Assembly: GCA_910586535.1 (NCBI GenBank)
Contig: CAJUHS010000033.1
Location: 1-17,699, forward strand
Reading direction: 5' to 3'
Source: an uncultured Oscillospiraceae bacterium
GTDB lineage: Bacteria; Bacillota; Clostridia; Oscillospirales; Ruminococcaceae
Length of the DNA: 17,699 nucleotides
The notes below the pieces were generated by a model. It was not told where the DNA came from. It saw only the letters and a list, made by a program, of their open reading frames with translations, and did not search any database. This document shows positions 1 to 5,018 of the stretch, in pieces. Numbering within the stretch: the first letter of the stretch is position 1; every line of letters begins with the position of its first letter. The position numbers were made by a program, and so were the translations under genes.

Positions 1-31
1 CCCCCCCCCTCGTCACGCAGTTAAATGAATC

Positions 32-60
32 TTGAAAACAATCCAGTGGATTGTTTTCAA
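32..60. repeat. 29-bp palindrome, copy A
   Basis: The left arm TTGAAAACAATCC (32-44) and right arm GGATTGTTTTCAA (48-60) are perfect reverse complements around the loop AGT. It shares the core AAAACA(A/G)TCC with copy B at 125-153. There is no following T tract in the expected place for a terminator, so a repetitive-element or protein-site role is as likely as an RNA hairpin. Confidence 0.75.
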
Positions 61-124
61 CGGACAAATTTTGATTGAGTTAATCCGACTTTTGCTTAAA
101 TCTAAACAACCATAGTTTGCTTCG

Positions 125-153
125 TTTAAAACAGTCCACAGGACTGTTTTAAA
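125..153. repeat. 29-bp palindrome, copy B
   Basis: The left arm TTTAAAACAGTCC (125-137) and right arm GGACTGTTTTAAA (141-153) are perfect reverse complements around the loop ACA. Relative to copy A, the third base of the arm (G to T) and the tenth base (A to G) both changed, each together with its pairing partner. The palindrome is therefore intact in both copies while the sequence differs. Confidence 0.75.
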
Positions 154-207
154 GATATGTTTTGCTTAAACCGCAAGAAGGGGGAGCGGTCGTGTTCGCT
201 ACCCCTC

Positions 208-227
208 GGAATGGCTCTCGCCATTCC
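208..227. repeat. 8-bp GC-rich hairpin
   Basis: GGAATGGC (208-215) and GCCATTCC (220-227) pair perfectly around TCTC. Flanking GGAGC and GCTCC (236-240) could form an outer stem. There is no adjacent gene end and no T run, so this is not called a terminator. Confidence 0.5.
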
Positions 228-261
228 TCACCCCTGCTCCGTTTTGAACGAAAGGAGATTT

Positions 262-297
262 CGCCGTCTGCGGACGGCGACAATGGGGCTCTGCCCC
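262..297. repeat. paired GC-rich hairpins
   Basis: CGCCGTC (262-268) pairs with GACGGCG (273-279) around TGCG. Six bases later GGGGC (285-289) pairs with GCCCC (293-297) around TCT, followed by CTTGACCCG. The second hairpin resembles a dispersed motif of Ruminococcus-like genomes (recollection, unverified). Confidence 0.5.
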
Positions 298-507
298 CTT
301 GACCCGCGCAAGCTGTGCTCAGCTTGACCAGCTGAAGTCCTGACGGAACAACGTCATTAGTGCGAAAAACATAAATTTAAAATTCCGACAATCTTTCCCG
401 CCCCCTTATGGGGCATTACTTTGTAATGATTCAAGCAAATTTACATATAGGGGTAACTAACTTCGCGAAATCCCCCGCAGGAAAAATTGTTTTCTGCCTT
501 ATCCCTA

Positions 508-536
508 TTGAAAAATCAAAGAAAGTATGCTATAGT
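508..536 (+). promoter_or_regulatory. candidate promoter, antisense to HTH gene
   Basis: TTGAAA (508-513) lies 17 bases from TATAGT (531-536), which is preceded by TGC as an extended -10. It points rightward into the 3' end of the minus-strand regulator gene. No plus-strand gene with a ribosome binding site follows, so the transcript would be antisense, or the match is fortuitous in AT-rich DNA. Confidence 0.4.
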
Positions 537-577
537 TAAATAGTTAAGTGCAATTCCGAACGTTACGCATTGCATAA

Positions 578-1273
578 TTATTTGTCGGAATTTATAATGA
601 TCTGCATACGGGCCTCACTGTTCTTTATTACGTTTAACAGAGAAGAAGCGGAGCTCGGGTATTCCTCGGACAGCGAGTTCGCCGTGATAATAGTTTCGTC
701 TCCCGCTTCGCCCGAAGCAGCAGCCGACGTTGAAGCCGCCGCCGCGTTTGCTTCGCACATTGCCATTGCCGCCGCGGAGGAACCGACAGCGGGTATCTCC
801 TCAACGGTAAAAAATCTTTTGTCGTTTTTGGAATTAGCCGAATGCACCACGCGGAACATCTTATAGACCGCAAGCATGAGATAAGCGGAAACTTCCTTTA
901 AAATCACGGGGCTTCCGGTTTTCTTTACAAGCGAGAACAGCACCGTTACCGCGTTCACAACAAGCTTTTTGTTGAACGCCGCCATTACTCCGCCGGGATC
1001 CATTTTTTCCTTTCCGCTCATGTCAGGCTCTGGAATATCCTCATAGGAAATAGTTTTCCCCGCAGGCTCGGGGGAACGCCCCAGCAGATAGTCACAGGAT
1101 ACGTTATAGTAATCCGCCGTTTTAACGAGAAATTCAAGACCGCATTCTCTTATACCCTTTTCGTAGTGTGAAAGCAGCGCCTGGGATATGCCCAGATCGG
1201 CGGCAGCTTTTTTCTGACTGACTCCCCGTTCCTTTCTCAGCAGGGTAATTATTCTTGGAAAGTCCGAATTCAT
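578..1273 (-). CDS. Cro/CI-type helix-turn-helix transcriptional regulator
   Basis: This 231-residue protein is a predicted cytoplasmic DNA-binding regulator. Residues about 7-62 form an HTH_3 domain (LLRKERGVSQKKAAADLGIS, then LLSHYEKGIR) ending in DYLLGRS, the usual end of this fold. The remainder is not a domain I recognise. Residues about 95-150 are moderately hydrophobic and helical, and about 168-190 are an alanine-rich low-complexity stretch (AAAAS, SAAAS). The ATG at 1273 is preceded by a near-perfect AGGAGGTGA, which fixes the start. It is divergent from the histidine phosphatase. Two direct repeats overlapping its own -10 suggest autorepression (inference). Its targets and signal are unknown. 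The HTH assignment is secure; the function of the C-terminal half is not. Confidence 0.9.
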   Translation of the reverse strand: MNSDFPRIITLLRKERGVSQKKAAADLGISQALLSHYEKGIRECGLEFLVKTADYYNVSCDYLLGRSPEPAGKTISYEDIPEPDMSGKEKMDPGGVMAAFNKKLVVNAVTVLFSLVKKTGSPVILKEVSAYLMLAVYKMFRVVHSANSKNDKRFFTVEEIPAVGSSAAAMAMCEANAAAASTSAAASGEAGDETIITANSLSEEYPSSASSLLNVIKNSEARMQIIINSDK

Positions 1274-1301
1274 CGTGTCACCTCCTGAAATTTGTTTCTA
1301 C

Positions 1302-1321
1302 ATACAGTAAATTATACAGTA
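1302..1321. promoter_or_regulatory. candidate operator: two ATACAGTA direct repeats
   Basis: ATACAGTA occurs at 1302-1309 and again at 1314-1321, 12 bp apart start to start and so roughly on the same helix face. The second copy overlaps the -10 of the HTH gene. The placement suits autoregulation by the encoded protein, but binding is inferred only. Confidence 0.4.
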
Positions 1322-1339
1322 TTGCGTACAATTTGTAAA
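1311..1339 (-). promoter_or_regulatory. promoter of the HTH regulator gene
   Basis: Read on the minus strand, TTTACA (1339-1334) is followed after 17 bases by TATAAT (1316-1311). This lies just upstream of the AGGAGGTGA ribosome binding site and the ATG at 1273. It is a good vegetative sigma-A type match. Confidence 0.7.
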
Positions 1340-1393
1340 TAGTTTCAAACAAAAAAAGTCGATAAATGTTTAAGGTATTTTTTGTAATTGTAC

Positions 1394-1433
1394 ACAAAGC
1401 GGGGAACCCCCTCAAGGGGGCGGGAAGCTTTGT
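1394..1433. repeat. intergenic stem-loop with internal loop
   Basis: ACAAAGC (1394-1400) pairs with GCTTTGT (1427-1433), and CCCCC (1407-1411) pairs with GGGGG (1416-1420) around TCAA. It lies between two divergent genes, so it is not an obvious terminator. It may be a leader structure of the phosphatase mRNA or another extragenic repeat. Confidence 0.45.
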
Positions 1434-1494
1434 TTAAGTCCAAGGGTTTTTACGCTTGCCGCGTATATATCCGCCGTTCCTGAAAGGAGTTTTT

Positions 1495-2124
1495 ATGAAA
1501 GGTTATCACATAAGCATTTTCCGCCACGGAATAACCGACGCCAACGAAAACGGAATCTACATAGGAAAGACCGACCTGCCTCTTTCCGAAGCAGGCAGGG
1601 AAGCCCTAATGGACAAGTACGAACAGCTTGATTACCCAAAGGTGCAGAGAGTCTATTCCAGTCCGCTTGAACGAGCAGTACAGACAGCGGAAATAATTTT
1701 TCCCGAGAGGGAAATAGTCATAGTCGACGATCTGCGGGAAATGGATTTCGGCGTTTTCGAGGGACTTCCCGCCGAGGAGCTTGTCCGTCTGGACAGCTTC
1801 AAAAAGTGGCTCAAGGGCGGACTTGACAACCCTCCCCCAAACGGAGAAACCCTGCGGAGCATGATGCTTCGGTGCTATTCCGCTCTGAACCTGATGATAC
1901 TTGATATGATGAAGGAAGGCTTCACCCACGCGGGAGCAGTGACCCATTCGGGCATACTGATGAATATGCTGTCCTGCTTCGGACTGCCGAAAAAGAAGCC
2001 TATGGAGTTCTCCTGCGAACCGGGGGAGGGCTACGAGATACTCGTCACCGCTATGATGTGGCAGAACAGCAGCGCCTTTGAAATACTTGGAAAAGTACCC
2101 TATAACGACAGGGACGAAGACTAA
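1495..2124 (+). CDS. histidine phosphatase family protein
   Basis: The product has 209 residues and belongs to the phosphoglycerate-mutase-like histidine phosphatase superfamily, which removes phosphate through a phosphohistidine intermediate. The hallmark RHG is at residues 10-12 (catalytic H11). SSPLERAVQTAEI at 55-67 supplies the conserved arginine R60, and the second catalytic histidine is in VTHSGIL (H151). An acidic residue in the 82-89 segment (EMDFGVFE) is the likely proton donor. The length is normal for small single-domain members such as CobC/GpmB-like enzymes. The start is ATG 1495 because GAAAGGAG lies 6 bases upstream; an in-frame TTG further upstream has no such site. The substrate cannot be told from sequence: sugar phosphate, alpha-ribazole phosphate and others are all possible, and there are no cobalamin genes nearby. 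Confidence 0.88.
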   Translation: MKGYHISIFRHGITDANENGIYIGKTDLPLSEAGREALMDKYEQLDYPKVQRVYSSPLERAVQTAEIIFPEREIVIVDDLREMDFGVFEGLPAEELVRLDSFKKWLKGGLDNPPPNGETLRSMMLRCYSALNLMILDMMKEGFTHAGAVTHSGILMNMLSCFGLPKKKPMEFSCEPGEGYEILVTAMMWQNSSAFEILGKVPYNDRDED

Positions 2125-2181
2125 TGCTTTAGCTATAAGCCAAAGTTGTTTTGAGTTCCTGAAAAACAGGGAGCGAAAAAG

Positions 2182-2246
2182 CTTGCCGGGATTTTAAATT
2201 TTTGTTTGGATGGAAGCCACGGATAAACAAAAATTTTTACCGCAAG
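2182..2246. repeat. long interrupted inverted repeat
   Basis: A perfect 12-bp pair, AAATTTTTGTTT (2196-2207) and AAACAAAAATTT (2225-2236), is flanked by CTTGC (2182-2186) pairing with GCAAG (2242-2246). The whole can fold into one long hairpin with a 17-base loop. It lies between the phosphatase stop and the next ribosome binding site. The right arm ends in a T run, so it may act as a terminator for the phosphatase transcript; a small mobile palindrome is the alternative. Confidence 0.5.
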
Positions 2247-2283
2247 ATTATTGAAATCCATTCTACATATAAAGGAGAAAAAC

Positions 2284-3129
2284 ATGAAAACTGTTAAAGA
2301 ACTCAGACAGACCGTTCTTCAGCGGATGCGATACTGCTGGGGAGAAAATACCGCTGTTTTCTTTATCTCCGCAGGAGGGATAGCCGCAGTCGCCCTGGCA
2401 TGGTTCATAACTACGGATTTCCTGATGGCTTCGGGTGTGACAGATCAGTCAGGACCGCGGGCAGACCTTTCAAACGGGATAGTCATTGCCGCTACAGCGG
2501 CTGCGCTGCTTTTGCTGTTCGGGATCGCCGAACCTTTCCGATACGGAGTTAAATGGTACAGGCTTCAGCAGGTGCGAGGAAACGCCGTTCACGCACGGAG
2601 CATATTTTCCTGCTACGGCTCGTGGAAAAGAGCGGGCCAGATATTCAGACTGGACGCATACCTTTTTGTACGGCGTATGTATTTCGCCTTACCTCTTATC
2701 GCTTTGTTTGCGGCGGGAGCTTATATGGCAAGCAGGATAAGGATTTCGGAAAACAGCGTTGCATACAGCGCGGCGGCGGTATTGGTACTGCTTCTTGCAG
2801 GGAGCGTAATATGCGCGTCCGCAGCCTTTAACTGTAAATACTCCGCTGCCGAATACCTGTTCGTGCTTGATCCCGACGCTTCTCCGAAAGAGCTTATCGA
2901 CAGGAGCGTCAGGCTTTCCAAGGGCAGATCCGATTATCTTATCGACGCCATGCTTTCTTCTTCGATATGGCTTCCTTTCTGCGTACTTGTTTTTCCGATG
3001 ATATTTGCTTTGCCTTATATAAAGATGATCTATACGGCGGCGGTAAATGAAATCATACTTTCGGAGGAAGACGAAGATCAAAACGGAAAGGGGTCGGATA
3101 TTGTTGACGGCGAATATACGCACAATTGA
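2284..3129 (+). CDS. multi-pass membrane protein, DUF975-like
   Basis: This 281-residue integral membrane protein has five predicted helices at about 24-45, 65-84, 132-150, 160-183 and 226-247. A basic amphipathic N-terminus precedes them and an acidic tail (SEEDEDQNGKG) follows. The segment at about 186-255 (YSAAEYLFVLDPDASPKE, then LSKGRSDYL, then ALPYIKMIY) resembles the conserved core of DUF975 membrane proteins, where a 'S..LMKG' helix leads into a PY-containing last helix. That link is my recollection and is tentative. No enzymatic motif is visible. The start is ATG 2284, 7 bases after AAAGGAG. The 3' end overlaps the RluA-family gene by 29 bp, implying co-transcription and translational coupling. 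Confidence 0.75.
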   Translation: MKTVKELRQTVLQRMRYCWGENTAVFFISAGGIAAVALAWFITTDFLMASGVTDQSGPRADLSNGIVIAATAAALLLLFGIAEPFRYGVKWYRLQQVRGNAVHARSIFSCYGSWKRAGQIFRLDAYLFVRRMYFALPLIALFAAGAYMASRIRISENSVAYSAAAVLVLLLAGSVICASAAFNCKYSAAEYLFVLDPDASPKELIDRSVRLSKGRSDYLIDAMLSSSIWLPFCVLVFPMIFALPYIKMIYTAAVNEIILSEEDEDQNGKGSDIVDGEYTHN

Positions 3130-4003
3130 TCTTACCGCAGGTGTTTCCGATAACGGAAAGATCTGCGGCGATTTTTTAAGGAGCAGAGGAGTTTCAAGGC
3201 GTCTGACTGCAAAACTGAAGCGTATCCCCGGCGGCATAACCCGGAACGGTTATCCCATAAGAACTGTGGATACCGTTCTGGCGGGGGACGTTATTTCCCT
3301 GAAAGCCGAAGACGAACGGCTTACCGAACCCAACGGCAGGCTGTACGTCCCCGTGGTCTACGAGGACGGCGACGTCATTGTTTTCGACAAACCTGCGGGA
3401 ATGCCCGTGCACCCCTCTGCGGGACACCGCGGCGATACGCTGGGAAACTTTTTCGCGTCGCTTTATCCGGACATTACGTTCCGTCCCATAAACAGGCTTG
3501 ACAAGGATACCTCGGGGCTGTGCGCCGCCGCAAAAAATCCATATTCGGCAAGCGTTCTGAACCGCAGCGGGAGTATTTCCAAGGTCTATTACGCGGTTAC
3601 CGAGGGTACGCCTGTTCCTCATGAGGTATGCAATACGATGATAAAATGGTATGAGGATAACGGGATCTGTGTAATAGACGCTCCGATCGGCAGGGCGGAG
3701 GCTTCGGTCATACGCAGGGAGATACGCGGTGACGGCAGACGCGCTGTTACAAGGTATACTATATTAAAAGAAAACCATAAGCTCTGTCTTGTGCGGGTCA
3801 TGCTTGAAACGGGAAGAACCCATCAGATAAGGGTACATTTTTCTTCCGTGGGACACCCCCTTGCGGGAGACGATTTTTACGGCGGGAGTCTGGAGGTTTG
3901 CCGCAAACAGGCTCTGCACTGCGGCGAAATGCGTTTTGCAAGACCGTCTGACGGAAAAACTGTTGAACTTTTTTGCGATATACGTGAGGATATGAGACTA
4001 TGA
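3101..4003 (+). CDS. RluA-family 23S rRNA/tRNA pseudouridine synthase
   Basis: This 300-residue enzyme isomerises uridine to pseudouridine in structured RNA. Residues about 14-66 look like an S4-type RNA-binding domain (DFLRSRGVSRRLTAKLKR, then VLAGDVISL). The catalytic domain follows, with INRLDKDTSG holding the nucleophilic aspartate D134. The later family signature GRTHQIRVH is followed by GHPLAGDDFYG. The likeliest start is TTG 3101, 7 bases after AAAGGGG (3087-3093). An in-frame ATG at 3047 would lie deep inside the upstream gene and lacks a ribosome binding site. The gene overlaps the upstream membrane-protein gene, so the two are probably co-transcribed. The exact target uridine (RluC, RluD or YhcT-like) cannot be assigned from sequence alone. 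Confidence 0.92.
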   Translation: MLTANIRTIDLTAGVSDNGKICGDFLRSRGVSRRLTAKLKRIPGGITRNGYPIRTVDTVLAGDVISLKAEDERLTEPNGRLYVPVVYEDGDVIVFDKPAGMPVHPSAGHRGDTLGNFFASLYPDITFRPINRLDKDTSGLCAAAKNPYSASVLNRSGSISKVYYAVTEGTPVPHEVCNTMIKWYEDNGICVIDAPIGRAEASVIRREIRGDGRRAVTRYTILKENHKLCLVRVMLETGRTHQIRVHFSSVGHPLAGDDFYGGSLEVCRKQALHCGEMRFARPSDGKTVELFCDIREDMRL

Positions 4004-4050
4004 CCTGTAGACACTGTGCAGCTCATGTAAATTTATTTTTTGCAAAGTCA

Positions 4051-4079
4051 TTGTGTTTTTTTTTATAATATGCTATAAT
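4051..4079 (+). promoter_or_regulatory. promoter of the rlmB operon
   Basis: TTGTGT (4051-4056) lies 17 bases from TATAAT (4074-4079), preceded by TGC as an extended -10. A second overlapping possibility is TTGCAA (4040-4045) with TATAAT (4064-4069). An ATACAGTA copy at 4107-4114 lies between this promoter and the ribosome binding site CGGAGG (4115-4120). Confidence 0.75.
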
Positions 4080-4125
4080 TTAATGTGAATAAGTTTATGC
4101 AGAACAATACAGTACGGAGGCTTTT

Positions 4126-4974
4126 ATGGCTGATTACAATAGAAAAAAACAATACGGCAACGCCGAAAACCGCTCTTTCAGGGCTGAACGTCCCAAAAGA
4201 GACGTGCGGCAGCACCGCGAAGAAAATAATAACAGCGAACTCGATGCGGGCATTATCGCGGGAAGAAACCCGGTGATCGAAGCTCTTAAAGCTGACAGAC
4301 CGCTGAACGCGGTATATGTATGCGGCGAAGGCGGGAGCCTTGGACTTATCTGCCGTATGGCTGCCGAGCGGGGGATCGTGGTCAAGAAAACAACCGAGGC
4401 AAAGCTGGACGAAATAACCGGCGGTGCGGCTCATCAGGGCGTTGCCGCAAGCGGAGCCTGCGCCGAATATGTCACGGTGGAGGACATTCTTGCTGTCTCG
4501 GCAAAAAAAGGCACAAAACCGTTTATAATAATATGCGACGAAATAGAAGACCCCCACAACCTGGGCGCGATAATACGCACCGCCGAAGCCGCGGGAGCCG
4601 ACGGTATCATAATCCCCAAGCGAAGAAGCGCGGCTCTGAACGTTACCGTGTTCAAGACCTCCGCAGGAGCGGCAAGCCGTCTGCCTGTGGCAAGAGTCGC
4701 CAATATCCCCGCCGCCCTCGATCTTCTCAAGGAAAACGGAGTGTGGATATTCGGAACGGACGCCGACGGTTCAGACTACACCAAAGCGGATTTCCGCGGC
4801 GGCACGGGTCTTGTGATAGGCTCTGAGGGAAACGGCATGGGACGTCTCGTCAGAGAAAAATGCGACTTCCTCGCAAGCCTGCCCATGATGGGTGAAATAA
4901 CCTCCCTTAACGCCTCGGTGGCAGCGGGGATATTTATGTACGAAGCCGTCAGACAAAGGCGGAACAATATCTGA
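4126..4974 (+). CDS. rlmB: 23S rRNA (guanosine-2'-O-)-methyltransferase, TrmH/SpoU family
   Basis: The 282-residue product is a SPOUT-class RNA 2'-O-methyltransferase using S-adenosylmethionine, normally acting on G2251 of the ribosomal P loop. Residues 1-40 are a basic, probably disordered tail. Residues 43-120 match the SpoU substrate-binding domain (AGRNPVIEALKADRPLNAVY). The three trefoil-knot motifs are all present: motif 1 at 142-157 (DPHNLGAIIRTAEAAG, with N144 and R151), motif 2 at 228-238 (GLVIGSEGNGM, with E234), and motif 3 at 259-272 (TSLNASVAAGIFMY). CGGAGG five bases before ATG 4126 supports the start. It is the first gene of a probable operon with the pseudo-ATPase-like and Wzy_C-like genes. 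A TrmH paralogue with another RNA target cannot be excluded. Confidence 0.92.
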   Translation: MADYNRKKQYGNAENRSFRAERPKRDVRQHREENNNSELDAGIIAGRNPVIEALKADRPLNAVYVCGEGGSLGLICRMAAERGIVVKKTTEAKLDEITGGAAHQGVAASGACAEYVTVEDILAVSAKKGTKPFIIICDEIEDPHNLGAIIRTAEAAGADGIIIPKRRSAALNVTVFKTSAGAASRLPVARVANIPAALDLLKENGVWIFGTDADGSDYTKADFRGGTGLVIGSEGNGMGRLVREKCDFLASLPMMGEITSLNASVAAGIFMYEAVRQRRNNI

Positions 4975-5018
4975 GGGTAAAACCTCCGGGCAATTAAAAA
5001 TGATAGGAGAGCTGCAAT

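Larger units (their letters stand above)
1..577. other. gene-free, hairpin-rich intergenic region
   Basis: No credible coding sequence is present. The stretch holds at least eight short inverted repeats: 32-60, 125-153, 208-227, 262-279, 285-297, 310-325, 400-414 and 414-428, plus GGAGC near 184 against GCTCC at 236-240 enclosing the 208-227 hairpin. GC-rich motifs of the GGGGC-TCT-GCCCC kind recall dispersed intergenic repeats of gut Clostridia (from memory, not checked). Related TTTTGCTTAAA segments near 92 and 160 follow each of the two AT-rich palindromes. The first nine bases are a C run at the window edge. The density suggests a nest of repetitive extragenic elements rather than one RNA gene. 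Confidence 0.6.

Noticed and set aside
32..153. CRISPR array or attachment sites
   Set aside because: There are only two copies, each palindromic by itself, with non-identical sequences and no cas, integrase or tRNA gene in the window.
570..866. Plus-strand open frame of about 98 codons antisense to the HTH gene
   Set aside because: It has a TTG start, no ribosome binding site and an alanine-rich translation that mirrors the alanine-rich tail codons of the real minus-strand gene.
3047..3100. ATG 3047 as start of the RluA-family gene
   Set aside because: It would overlap the upstream gene by 83 bp and has no ribosome binding site. TTG 3101 has AAAGGGG at ideal spacing, and the family's N-terminus fits the shorter form.
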